Shown: in pieces, positions 16,644 through 25,425 of the stretch
Position numbering within the stretch: position 1 is the first letter of the stretch
Layout of the letters: each line of letters opens with the position of its first letter
Assembly (NCBI GenBank): GCA_026393475.1
Contig: JAPLAA010000092.1
Location: 1-64,000 of the forward strand
Direction: 5' to 3'
Length of the DNA: 64,000 nt
DNA from: Actinomycetota bacterium
GTDB lineage: Bacteria > Actinomycetota > Acidimicrobiia > Acidimicrobiales > Ilumatobacteraceae
The notes under the pieces: model-generated
What the model was told of the DNA's origin: nothing
Database searches by the model: none
What the model saw: the letters and a program-made list of their open reading frames with translations, nothing else
Translations under genes and position numbers: made by a program

Positions 16644-17602
16644 GTGACACCCACACCGTGATCGGTCTCGATCCCGTCGAAGCCGACCAGTCGCACCTCG
16701 CTGCGCATCACGTGACCGGTCTCGTCGGCCACACGAGACCGCACCAGGTCGATCAGGCGCACCACGTCGATGGCATGGCCACCGTCGTCGGCCTGGATGA
16801 AGTTGGCGTGCTTGTCGCTCACGTGTGCCGATCCCAGACGGTGGCCGCGGAGCCCACACCGATCGATCAACGCGCCCGCCGTCACCTCGCCCGGTACCGG
16901 GTTGACGAACACCGAGCCGGCGTTCTGACCACCGGGCTGGTGCTCGCGACGCCAGCGGACGATCTCGTCGAGCTCGACCTCGCCCCGCTCACGGTCGCCC
17001 GGGAACAACTGCAGGCGCGCCGAGAGCACGACCTGATGATCGGCCAGATCCGATCCGCGGAAGCGCAACCCCAGCGCACCGGCCGGGAGCGACCGCCGCT
17101 CACCCCGGTACAGGTCGAACAGATCGACGTCGATCAGCGACGCCGCCATGTCCGATCCGTGCCCGCCCGCGTTCATCCGGACACCACCGCCCACCGACCC
17201 GGGCACCCCGACGGCCCACTCGAACCCGGTCAGCGCCGACGCGACGGTGCGTCGGGCGAGCACCGGCAACGCGATGGCTCCCCCGGCCTGCACCACGGTG
17301 CCGTCGATGGCGATGTCGGCGCCGAGGTCGCCCAGCGACACGGCGACGCCGCGGAACCCCTCGTCGGCCACGAGCAGATTGGAGCCACGACCGACGACGA
17401 GCACCGGCAGGCCACCCAGGCGACATGCCTCGGCGACGAGCGCCAGGTCGTCGAACGACCGGGGACGGACGAACAACGCCGCAGCGCCGCCCACCCGGTA
17501 CGTCGTCATCGGGCCGAGCGGCACCTCGTGCGCGGCCAGATCGCCGAGCACCTCGGCAGCGAGCGTCAACCCGTCCGGGTCTCCGGATGCCGGTCGCGTC
17601 AT
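16637..17602 (-). CDS. murB: UDP-N-acetylenolpyruvoylglucosamine reductase
   Basis: MurB reduces UDP-GlcNAc-enolpyruvate to UDP-MurNAc with NADPH and FAD in the cytoplasm. The 321-residue protein has the FAD-binding YRVGGAAALFVRP and LPVLVVGRGSNLLVADEG motifs and the GVPGSVGGGVRMNAGGHG loop. The catalytic Ser is in GQNAGSVFVNP, and a C-terminal Glu sits in RSEVRLVGFDG. The ATG at 17602 overlaps the murC stop (ATGA), and its own stop overlaps the ftsQ start. The start chosen excludes a long upstream shadow reading of murC. Confidence 0.95.
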   Translation of the reverse strand: MTRPASGDPDGLTLAAEVLGDLAAHEVPLGPMTTYRVGGAAALFVRPRSFDDLALVAEACRLGGLPVLVVGRGSNLLVADEGFRGVAVSLGDLGADIAIDGTVVQAGGAIALPVLARRTVASALTGFEWAVGVPGSVGGGVRMNAGGHGSDMAASLIDVDLFDLYRGERRSLPAGALGLRFRGSDLADHQVVLSARLQLFPGDRERGEVELDEIVRWRREHQPGGQNAGSVFVNPVPGEVTAGALIDRCGLRGHRLGSAHVSDKHANFIQADDGGHAIDVVRLIDLVRSRVADETGHVMRSEVRLVGFDGIETDHGVGVTW

Positions 17603-19044
17603 CCGACTGCCCCCGGCTCGAAGCGGTCCGCGCGACGCTCGATCACCTCCGACGGGAACGAGGCGATGTCGCCACACCCCATCGACACGCAGACATCGCC
17701 GTCGCGCAGTTCGCCGGCCACCCAGTCGACCAGGTCCTGGCGCCGCGGCAACCACACCACCCGCGTGTGCGGATGGGCGTCGAGCACCGCGTTGACGACG
17801 AGCTTGCCGGTGATGCCCGGGATCGGCGTGGTCCCGCTCGCGAAGATGTCCGTGAGCACCACGATGTCGGCGTCGACGAACGCGTCCGCGTACTCGGGCC
17901 ACATGACGGCCATCCGGTTGAAACGGTTGGGCTGGAAGACCGCGATCACGCGCCGCCACCCGTCGCCGCTGTGGCGCGCCGCCGCGAGGTCGGCAGCGAT
18001 CTCCGACGGCAGGTGCGCATAGCTGTCGACCAGCGTCGCCCCGCCCGAGTTGCCCCGGATGTCGAAGCGACGAGCAACCCCGCCGAAGCGTGCGAGCGCA
18101 GCGACGGCGGCGTCGAACGGCACGCCGATCGCGAGGGCCAGCGCCAGCGCACCCGTGGCGTTGCGCACGTTGTGGATCCCGCGCAGCGGCAGCTCGACCG
18201 TGCCCAACCGTTCGCCGTGGCGTTCGACCGCGAACCGGTGCGCGCCGTGCTCGGCCACCACGTCGACCGCCCGCACATCGGCGCCCTCACCCGTGCCGTA
18301 CGTGATCGCACCGGTGGCCCGGTGCGCCTCGGCGAGCCGACGACAGACCGGATCGTCGAAGCACAACACCTTCGGCCCGGGCACCTGCGACAGGTACCGG
18401 TCGAAGCTCTCCTCGATCGCCGAGAACGATCCGTAGTGATCGAGGTGGTCGATCTCGACGTTCGTGAGGATGGTGCCCTCGAGCGGCAGCTCGAGATGCG
18501 TGCCGTCGCTCTCGTCGGCCTCGACGACCAACCAGTCGCCGCCGGTCCACTGGGCGCCCGTGCCGGTGTCGGTGACGTCGCCACCGATCACGAAGCTCGG
18601 ACGCAGACCTGCCTCCGCCAGCATCAGCATCAGCATCGACGTCGTCGTGGTCTTGCCGTGCGTGCCGGCGACCGCCAGCGAACGCGCCTGGGCGCAGATC
18701 GATGCCAGCATCCCGGCCCGGCGAAGGGTCGTGACCCCGGTGGTGCGGGCCTCGTCGAGTTCGATGTTCCGCTCGGGCACCGCAGTGCTGTAGGTGACCG
18801 CGTCGCAGCCGTCGACATGGCTGCGCTGATGGCCGACGTGCACGGTGACACCGCCGGCGCGCAGGCGATCGAGCACCGGGCGCTCACGGATGTCGCTGCC
18901 GCTCACGTCGTGGCCCATCTCGGCGAGCACGATCGCGATCGCGCTCATGCCCGGCCCACCGACGCCGACCACGTGCAGGCGCTGCGGCCGGGACAGGTCG
19001 AGCGGCGCCTCGGGGACACCGGCCGTGCGGCCCGGCGCGCTCAC
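17599..19044 (-). CDS. murC: UDP-N-acetylmuramate--L-alanine ligase
   Basis: MurC adds L-Ala to UDP-MurNAc using ATP, the first amino acid of the stem peptide. The 481-residue protein starts at a GTG overlapping the murG stop (GTGA). It has the Rossmann UDP-binding start LHVVGVGGPGMSAIAIVLAEMG (core residues GVGGPGMS), the ATP-binding loop VAGTHGKTTTTSMLML, the EADESDGT motif, TNVEIDHLDHYG, and the C-terminal domain with VIAVFQPNRFNRM and GCGDI. Length and motifs are complete. It lies in the conserved murG-murC-murB-ftsQ order. Confidence 0.97.
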   Translation of the reverse strand: MSAPGRTAGVPEAPLDLSRPQRLHVVGVGGPGMSAIAIVLAEMGHDVSGSDIRERPVLDRLRAGGVTVHVGHQRSHVDGCDAVTYSTAVPERNIELDEARTTGVTTLRRAGMLASICAQARSLAVAGTHGKTTTTSMLMLMLAEAGLRPSFVIGGDVTDTGTGAQWTGGDWLVVEADESDGTHLELPLEGTILTNVEIDHLDHYGSFSAIEESFDRYLSQVPGPKVLCFDDPVCRRLAEAHRATGAITYGTGEGADVRAVDVVAEHGAHRFAVERHGERLGTVELPLRGIHNVRNATGALALALAIGVPFDAAVAALARFGGVARRFDIRGNSGGATLVDSYAHLPSEIAADLAAARHSGDGWRRVIAVFQPNRFNRMAVMWPEYADAFVDADIVVLTDIFASGTTPIPGITGKLVVNAVLDAHPHTRVVWLPRRQDLVDWVAGELRDGDVCVSMGCGDIASFPSEVIERRADRFEPGAVG

Positions 19045-20231
19045 CGCGCACCCGCCCCGCTGCCGGCGGCGATCTCGTCGACGAGCTCGATGAGCGAGTC
19101 GCCGCGATGGCGTGCGCCCGCGGCGTGCGCGGCGGCGCCCACGTCGGCGAGGCGTGCCGGATCGTCGATCAGTGACGTCACGAGGTCGGTGAGCGAACCG
19201 GCCGAGAGCGAGTGCTCCTCGAGCAGGATCGCGGCGCCGACGTCGCTCAACGTGCGGGCGTTGTCGAGCTGGTGGTTCTCGGCCGCGCCGGGCCACGGCA
19301 CCACGACGGCCGGCGTCCCGGTGGCCGCGAGCTCGGCGATCGTGCTGGCGCCGGCGCGGGTGATCATCAGGTCGGATGCGGCGTAGAGCTGGGGCATGCG
19401 GTCCTCGTATCCGATCACGCGGTACATGATGCCCGCTGGGTCGGTGCGCGAAGGTGGCGCGTCGGCGAGCCACCGGTCACCGACCACGTGGTGCACGACC
19501 ACGTCGGTCCGGTCGGACCATGCCTCCACCAGACCGGCGACGGCGTCGTTGATCGCCTTGGCGCCGAGCGAGCCGCCGAAGACCGTGATCAGGAAGCGGT
19601 CGGCCGGGAGCCCGAGTTCGGCCCTCGCGGCGGCTCGGTCGCGGGCCCGATCGACCGCGATGATCTCGGGCCGGATCGGGGCGCCGGTGAGCCGGGCGCG
19701 GGGCAAGGGCGAATCGGGGAAGGCCGCGGCGACGGCGGCAGCACCCCGCGCTGCCAGCTTCGAGGCAAGCCCGGGGCGCAGGTCGTAGCTCACCACGACG
19801 ACGGGGATCCGCAGGCGACGTGCCGCGAACGTGGCCGGCATGCTGGCGTATCCGCCGACGTTCACCACGACCGCCGGCCGGAGCTCGCGCAACACGCGCC
19901 GCGCTCGGCGCGTGGCGACGATGAGCTTGGGCAGCACCGCGAGGTTCCGACGGGTGAGCGACCGCTGGAGACCGACCACGTCGAGCAGCGTGAAGCCGTA
20001 CCCGGTGGGCGGGAGCAGGCGCGACTCGATGCCGCGCTCGGTACCCACGTAGTGCAGCGTCGACGCCGGGTGGCCAGCGGCGACCAGGCGGTCCATGATC
20101 GCCAGCGCCGGCAGCACGTGGCCCGAGGTGCCGCCTCCGGTGACCACCGCGTGGGCACGTCCCGTCGTGGCGTCGCCATCCGCCGCCCCGCCGTCCGCAC
20201 GCCCGCTGGCCGGGGCGTCCACGCCGGTCAT
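19041..20231 (-). CDS. murG: UDP-GlcNAc:lipid I N-acetylglucosaminyltransferase MurG with atypical acceptor-site loop
   Basis: MurG converts lipid I to lipid II at the inner face of the membrane. The 396-residue protein has the N-terminal glycine loop VTGGGTSGHVLPALAIMD. The donor site has VFGGSLGAKAINDAVAG and RAGASTIAELAATGTPAVVV, followed by WPGAAENHQLDNA. The loop normally read as HEQNxxPG is VSYDLRPGLASK here, so the conserved His-Glu-Gln-Asn set is changed to Val-Ser-Tyr-Asp. The N-terminus has about 25 extra low-complexity residues. The start overlaps the ftsW stop (ATGA) and the stop overlaps the murC start. Function is not in doubt given the context. Confidence 0.95.
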   Translation of the reverse strand: MTGVDAPASGRADGGAADGDATTGRAHAVVTGGGTSGHVLPALAIMDRLVAAGHPASTLHYVGTERGIESRLLPPTGYGFTLLDVVGLQRSLTRRNLAVLPKLIVATRRARRVLRELRPAVVVNVGGYASMPATFAARRLRIPVVVVSYDLRPGLASKLAARGAAAVAAAFPDSPLPRARLTGAPIRPEIIAVDRARDRAAARAELGLPADRFLITVFGGSLGAKAINDAVAGLVEAWSDRTDVVVHHVVGDRWLADAPPSRTDPAGIMYRVIGYEDRMPQLYAASDLMITRAGASTIAELAATGTPAVVVPWPGAAENHQLDNARTLSDVGAAILLEEHSLSAGSLTDLVTSLIDDPARLADVGAAAHAAGARHRGDSLIELVDEIAAGSGAGAR

Positions 20232-21424
20232 TTCGCGTGGCGGGCGACGTTCAGGAGCAGGCCGGCCGCCGCCATGCACACGAACAGCGAGCTGCCGCCC
20301 GCCGAGAAGAAGGGCAGCGTGAGGCCCGTGACCGGCATGAGCCCGGTGACGCCGCCGATGTTGATCACCGTCTGCACGACGAGCCAGCCGATGATGCCGC
20401 CCGCCAGCAGGCTGCCGAAGCGGTCGCTCGCGGCCAGTGCCACCTGGATCCCGCAGTACGTGAGCACGAGGAAGCCACCGACGACGGCGACGACGCCGAT
20501 GAGGCCGAGCTCCTCGGCGACCACGGCGAAGATGAAGTCGCTGTGCGCCAGCGGCAGGAAGTCGCCGAGCTTGTTGAGGCCACGGCCCGGTCCCGCGCCC
20601 GTCGTGCCGCCCTGGGCGATCGCGATCATCGCCTGGTACGTCTGGTAGCTGAGGTGGTCGCGATTGCCGGCGACGTCGAGGAACGCCGTGAACCGGTTGA
20701 TGCGCCGCTGGCTCGACATCACGAACAGACCGGCAGCGCCAAGTCCCGCTGCGCCGGCCAGCGCCATGGGCACGAGCGGTGTGCCACCGACGAACGCGAC
20801 CGCGAAGACGATGCCGGCGAGCACGATCGCCGAACCGAGGTCGCCCTGCAGCAGGCAGAGACCGGCGGCGAGGGCGGCGACCATCAACGTCGGCTTGAGC
20901 GTTCGGCTCAGCTCGTGCATCTCCGACTCGCGCTTGGTGAGCAGGTCGGCGCAGTAGAGCAACACGGCGAGCTTCAGGAACTCGCTCGGCTGCAGGCTCA
21001 GCGATCCCAACGACACCCAGGCGCTCGCGTCGTTCACCTGCATGCCCACGCCGGGCACGAACGGCAGGAGCATGAGCCCCGTCGAGATCGCGAGGCCCGG
21101 CACCACGAAGCGGCGCCACGACTGGTACGGGATGCGCGCGCAGATCCACAGGGCGACCGCTCCGAGGATCGCCCACACGACCTGCCGGTTGAACGTGCGC
21201 CACGGCGACTCGCCTTGGTGGAAGAGCCGGATCGACGACGCCGACAGCACCATCACCAGACCGAGCATGGTGAACACGGTGACGATGAGGGCGATGACGT
21301 AGAAGGTGGTCGGCGGCGGGCCGATCTCCTTCGGTGCGCCTGCCGTCGGGTGACGACGGAGGGCGGCGGCCCGTTCGGCGGCCTGGCGGCGCCTGACGGC
21401 GATGTGGGGAGCAGTGGTGCTCAC
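20228..21424 (-). CDS. ftsW: SEDS-family peptidoglycan polymerase FtsW
   Basis: FtsW polymerises lipid II at the septum together with its partner FtsI. The 398-residue integral membrane protein has ten hydrophobic segments after a basic N-terminal tail of about 40 residues. Typical SEDS motifs are LSLQPSEFLKLAVLLY, LLQGDLGSAIVLAGIVF, FVGGTPL, and PLAHSDFIFAVVAEELGLIG, with GLTLPFFSAGGSSLF near the C-terminus. It starts at a GTG overlapping the murD stop and ends overlapping the murG start. The dcw context between murD and murG distinguishes it from RodA. Confidence 0.96.
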   Translation of the reverse strand: MSTTAPHIAVRRRQAAERAAALRRHPTAGAPKEIGPPPTTFYVIALIVTVFTMLGLVMVLSASSIRLFHQGESPWRTFNRQVVWAILGAVALWICARIPYQSWRRFVVPGLAISTGLMLLPFVPGVGMQVNDASAWVSLGSLSLQPSEFLKLAVLLYCADLLTKRESEMHELSRTLKPTLMVAALAAGLCLLQGDLGSAIVLAGIVFAVAFVGGTPLVPMALAGAAGLGAAGLFVMSSQRRINRFTAFLDVAGNRDHLSYQTYQAMIAIAQGGTTGAGPGRGLNKLGDFLPLAHSDFIFAVVAEELGLIGVVAVVGGFLVLTYCGIQVALAASDRFGSLLAGGIIGWLVVQTVINIGGVTGLMPVTGLTLPFFSAGGSSLFVCMAAAGLLLNVARHAK

Positions 21425-22878
21425 GTCGGTCCTCCGGTGGGGGTGCTCGGGGTGCCTGGCGTGGTGGCGTGATCGGACGGGGAACGGTCGGGCGCGTCGG
21501 ACGACGGGGCCAGCGCGGCGACGAGACGGCGGAAGTCCTCACCGCGGGCCGGATATCCGCCGGACGGATACCAATCGAAGCTCGCGCATGCCGGCGAGAG
21601 CAGCACGACGTCGCCGGGACGGGCGGCCGTCCGGGCCAACGCGACGGCCTCGGCCATCGAGGTCGCACGCGACACGGGTCGGATGCCATCGAACGCCTCG
21701 GCGATCTCGTCGGACGCCTCACCGATCGCGACGACGGAACGGATGCGGGCCGACTCGCCGGCGAGCGACCCCAGATCGAGTCCCTTGTTGCGCCCACCCG
21801 CGATCAGCACGATCGAGCCGAACGAGCGGATCGCCGTGAGGGCCGCGTGCGGCGATGTCGCCTTCGAATCGTTGAACCACTCGACCCCGTCGATCTCACC
21901 GAGTGGCTCGATGCGGTGCGGCGGGACGCGGAAGTCGGCGAGGCCGGCGTCGATGCGATCGGCCGCGACCAATCCGCTCTCGATGCACGCCGCCGCCGCG
22001 GCGAGCGCGTTGGACAGGTCGTGCGGGAACCGGCGGCGCAGCGACGACACCGACGCGTAGGCGCCCGACGCGGCAGCCAGCCGGCGGGTGTCGCCCGACG
22101 AGGTGAGGTCGCCGACGATGCGGTGGTCGCCGTCGGCGAGGCCGAACGTGACATGGCGGGCGGCGGCGTCCGCGAGCCGGCGCATGACGACGGCGTCCTG
22201 CGTCCAGCCAACGGCGACGTCCGTCGGCCGTTGGTGCAGCCAGATGTTCGCCTTCGCCTGCTCGTAGGAGTCCATCGAGACGTGCCAGTTCTGGTGGTCT
22301 GGCGCAAGGTTGAGCCAGATCGCCGCCTCAGCGCGGAACGACCGGATCCACGACAGGCGGAAGCTGCTGCACTCGACGGCGAACGCATCGACGTCGTCGT
22401 CGAGCGCGGCGACGAACGGCACCTCGGTGTTGCCGACCGCAGCGGTGCGCAGTCCCCCGGCGGCGAGCAACGACGCCGTCAGCATCGTGGTGGTGGTCTT
22501 GCCGTCGGTCCCCGTGATCGCGACCATCGGCCGCGGACCACCGGGGCGTTCCTGCTCCCACTCGTAGGCGATGTCGATCTCGGTGCGCAGCGGCACGTCG
22601 GCCGCGAGCGCGGCCCGCACCAGCTCGTGGGTCTCCGGGACGCCGGGCGCCGGCATCACGAAGTCGGCCTCGCGGAGCAACCGGCGGATCGTGTCGGCAT
22701 CGGGACCCTCGACGAGCTCGGTGCCCAACTCCCCCGCCAGCGCACGCTTGGCGTCGTCCGGACTGTCGTCGGCGACGAGCACGCGGTGGCCGCGAGCGAC
22801 GAGCGCGCGAGCGACCGCCGCACCGGTGACGGCGACGCCGTGGACGAGTGCCGTGGTGCCGGCTGTGCGCGAGCTCAA
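21421..22878 (-). CDS. murD: UDP-N-acetylmuramoylalanine--D-glutamate ligase
   Basis: MurD adds D-Glu to UDP-MurNAc-L-Ala with ATP. The 485-residue protein has an N-terminal Rossmann-like UDP-binding region, the ATP loop VAITGTDGKTTTTMLTASLL, the VECSSFRLSWI segment, LNLAPDHQNWHVSMDSY (central metal site), VEWFNDSKATSPHAAL, and the C-terminal LIAGGRNKGLDLGSL and LLSPACASFDWYPSGGYPARG motifs. The start is a TTG (22876-22878) forming a TTGA overlap with the mraY stop, consistent with the overlap pattern of the whole operon. The C-terminal 25 residues are a Pro/Thr/Ser-rich tail. Confidence 0.95.
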   Translation of the reverse strand: MSSRTAGTTALVHGVAVTGAAVARALVARGHRVLVADDSPDDAKRALAGELGTELVEGPDADTIRRLLREADFVMPAPGVPETHELVRAALAADVPLRTEIDIAYEWEQERPGGPRPMVAITGTDGKTTTTMLTASLLAAGGLRTAAVGNTEVPFVAALDDDVDAFAVECSSFRLSWIRSFRAEAAIWLNLAPDHQNWHVSMDSYEQAKANIWLHQRPTDVAVGWTQDAVVMRRLADAAARHVTFGLADGDHRIVGDLTSSGDTRRLAAASGAYASVSSLRRRFPHDLSNALAAAAACIESGLVAADRIDAGLADFRVPPHRIEPLGEIDGVEWFNDSKATSPHAALTAIRSFGSIVLIAGGRNKGLDLGSLAGESARIRSVVAIGEASDEIAEAFDGIRPVSRATSMAEAVALARTAARPGDVVLLSPACASFDWYPSGGYPARGEDFRRLVAALAPSSDAPDRSPSDHATTPGTPSTPTGGPT

Positions 22879-23927
22879 CGCAACCCTTCGAGCCGTGTGA
22901 AGTCGCCGATGAAGATCGCGAGCGCGGTGGCCACGCACGCGCCCTGGATGATCCAGAAGCGGATGATCACCGTCGTCTCGGGCCAGCCGAGCAGCTCGAA
23001 GTGGTGGTGGATCGGCGACATGCGGAAGAGCCGCTTCTTGCGGCCCGACGCCTTGAAGACACCCATCTGGATGGCGACCGAACCGGCCTCCATCACGTTG
23101 ATGCCGCACAGGAGCACCAGCAGCATCTGGGTGTTGGTCCCGAGGGCCAACAGCGCGAGCGCCGACCCCACGCCGAGCGCGCCAACGTCGCCCATGAAGA
23201 TGCGCGCGGGCGCGGCGTTGAACCAGAGGAAGCCGGCGCACGCCCCGGCGAAGCCGGCGGCCACGGTCGCCAGGTCGAGCGGGTTCACCACCGCGGCGTA
23301 GATCTCCGGGTTGCGGAACGCCCAGTAGGAGATGATCGCGAACGCGACGAAAGCCATCATCGCCGACCCGCCCGCGAGGCCGTCGAGACCGTCGGTGACG
23401 TTGACGGCGTTGGTGGTGCTCCAGATGATGATGCCGGCCCACACGATCCAGACGACCGTGTTGAGCGTCCACCCCGGATACGTCGCCCGCGTGGTGGAGA
23501 ACGTCTCGCTGATACCGGTGCCGGCGGACAACCAGGCCGCCACGCCGATCGCCAGACCGAACGTGATCCAGCCCTTGCGCTTCCAGAAGATGCCCCGGTT
23601 GTGGGCCTTGGTGATCTTGATGTAGTCGTCGAGGAACCCCATCACCGACATGATCAGGATGCCGCACCACATGATCATCGCCTGGGTGGAGAACACCAGA
23701 CCGTCGCGCACGTGGGCCACCATCCACCCGACGAAGGCCGCCGCGATGATGGCGAGACCGCCCATCGTGGGCGTGCCCTGCTTGGCCATGTGGTGCTCGG
23801 GGCCGTTGTCCTCCTTGCCGAGGATCGGCTGCCCCTTGCCGCGGTTGCGGAAGAACGTGATGAGGAACCGGGTGCCGAACAGCGACACGACCATGGCCGT
23901 CGCCCCGGCGATCATCACCGCGATCAC
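22875..23927 (-). CDS. mraY: Phospho-N-acetylmuramoyl-pentapeptide transferase
   Basis: MraY moves phospho-MurNAc-pentapeptide onto undecaprenyl phosphate to make lipid I. The 350-residue membrane protein has about ten helices and the hallmark motifs QGTPTMGGLAII, MGFLDDYIKI (Asp pair), NAVNVTDGLDGLAGG (catalytic Asp) and MSPIHHHFELLGWPE. The GTG start at 23927 is preceded by AGGAGG at good spacing and overlaps the murE stop (GTGA). The stop overlaps the murD TTG start. murF, whose product makes the substrate, is absent from its usual place immediately upstream. Confidence 0.97.
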   Translation of the reverse strand: MIAVMIAGATAMVVSLFGTRFLITFFRNRGKGQPILGKEDNGPEHHMAKQGTPTMGGLAIIAAAFVGWMVAHVRDGLVFSTQAMIMWCGILIMSVMGFLDDYIKITKAHNRGIFWKRKGWITFGLAIGVAAWLSAGTGISETFSTTRATYPGWTLNTVVWIVWAGIIIWSTTNAVNVTDGLDGLAGGSAMMAFVAFAIISYWAFRNPEIYAAVVNPLDLATVAAGFAGACAGFLWFNAAPARIFMGDVGALGVGSALALLALGTNTQMLLVLLCGINVMEAGSVAIQMGVFKASGRKKRLFRMSPIHHHFELLGWPETTVIIRFWIIQGACVATALAIFIGDFTRLEGLR

Positions 23928-25420
23928 GCGCGGCCTCCTGTCGCATCCCATCCGAGCGCACCGAGTTCGGCCCGCGCGACCTGACGGTCGTCGAACGGGA
24001 CGACGCGGTCGCCGATGGTCTGGGTGGTCTCGTGGCCCTTGCCGGCGATGAGCACCACGTCGCCCGAACGGGCGATCTGCAGCGCGACGGCGATGGCGTT
24101 CCTTCGGTCGGGCTCGATCACAACGGAGCCACGGTAGTCGTCGGGTACCCCCGCCAGGGTGGCATTGATGATCTCCAGCGGGTCCTCCGACCTGGGGTTG
24201 TCCGACGTCACGATCACCTGGTCGGCCCGATCGACGGCCACCGCGCCCATCAGTGGGCGCTTCTCCCGGTCCCGGTCGCCACCGCAGCCGAACACCACGA
24301 TCACCCGTCCACCGTCGGCCGCGCCGCGTGCGGCGCGCAACGCCTCCTCCAACCCGTCGGGGGTGTGGGCGTAGTCGACGAGCACCGAGAACGGTTGGCC
24401 GACGTCGATCGGTTCGAACCGACCCGGCACCGGCGCAGCGGCCGACAGCGCGGCGGCGACGTCGCCGGCGTCCATGCCGGCAGCCACGCACGCCGTCGCT
24501 GCGGCCAGGCTGTTCATCACGTTGAACTCGCCTCCGATGCCCACCCGCACACGGTGACCACGCCATGTGTACCCGTGCCAGGTGGCGGCGACCTCGACGT
24601 CGACAGCGTCGTCGAGCGAGAACGGCACGAGCGGGATGCCCGCCGTGTCGAACAGCAGCCGGCCGTGAACGTCGTCGGTGTTGACCACCCCGACGTCGGA
24701 CAGGCGGGCGTCGAACAGCCGGGCCTTGGCGGCGAAGTAGCGCTCGACGGTGCCATGGAGGTCGAGGTGATCGCGGCCGAGGTTGGTGAACACGGCGACG
24801 TCGAAGTGGGCGCCCGCCACCCGGTCGAGGGCGAGTGCGTGCGACGACACCTCCATGACCACCGACTGCACGCCGGTGTCTCGGCACTCGGCGAGCGCAC
24901 GTTGGAGGTCGGGCGCCTCGGGGGTGGTGAACCGGCCCGAGAGCGTGCCGAAGACCTCGGTCCGTCGACCGAGCGTGTTCATCACGTGGCCGACGAGCTG
25001 CGATGTGGTGGTCTTGCCGTTGGTGCCGGTGATGCCGATGGTCGTGAGCGCGTCGAAGGGATGCCCGAAGACCGATGCAGCGATCCACCCGGTGGCCTCC
25101 CGGGCGTCGGACACCACCACCTGCGGCACCGCCAGCGCGAGCCGACGCTCGACCAGCAACGCGACCGCACCGGCTTCGACCGCTGCCGCGGCGTACTCGT
25201 GTCCGTCGGTGCGCTCGCCGCGCAGACAGCAGAACAGCGTGCCGGTGCGCACCGAACGCGAGTCGAGCGTGACGTCGTCGATCGGGACGTCGACGCCTTC
25301 GACGCCGACGGCATCGTCGAGCTCCACGTCGTCGCCCGACGCGCTGACGAGTCGGCGCGGCGGTCCGCCGCGTACCCCTCGCAGGATCTCGACGAGTGGT
25401 CGCGAACCGACCCCGGTCAT
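23924..25420 (-). CDS. murE: UDP-MurNAc-tripeptide synthetase, meso-diaminopimelate-adding
   Basis: MurE adds the third amino acid to the stem peptide. The 498-residue protein has the N-terminal UDP-binding domain (VTLDSRSVRTGTLFCCLRG), the ATP loop ITGTNGKTTTSQLVGHVM, EVSSHALALDRV, TNLGRDHLDLHGT, VDYAHTPDGLEEAL, VFGCGGDRDREKRP and IAGKGHETTQ. The DNPRSEDP motif is the signature for meso-diaminopimelate, predicting an mDAP-type wall. The ATG at 25420 lies 5 bp after the ftsI stop. The stop overlaps the mraY start, leaving no room for murF. Confidence 0.96.
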   Translation of the reverse strand: MTGVGSRPLVEILRGVRGGPPRRLVSASGDDVELDDAVGVEGVDVPIDDVTLDSRSVRTGTLFCCLRGERTDGHEYAAAAVEAGAVALLVERRLALAVPQVVVSDAREATGWIAASVFGHPFDALTTIGITGTNGKTTTSQLVGHVMNTLGRRTEVFGTLSGRFTTPEAPDLQRALAECRDTGVQSVVMEVSSHALALDRVAGAHFDVAVFTNLGRDHLDLHGTVERYFAAKARLFDARLSDVGVVNTDDVHGRLLFDTAGIPLVPFSLDDAVDVEVAATWHGYTWRGHRVRVGIGGEFNVMNSLAAATACVAAGMDAGDVAAALSAAAPVPGRFEPIDVGQPFSVLVDYAHTPDGLEEALRAARGAADGGRVIVVFGCGGDRDREKRPLMGAVAVDRADQVIVTSDNPRSEDPLEIINATLAGVPDDYRGSVVIEPDRRNAIAVALQIARSGDVVLIAGKGHETTQTIGDRVVPFDDRQVARAELGALGWDATGGRA

Positions 25421-25425
25421 CGTCG

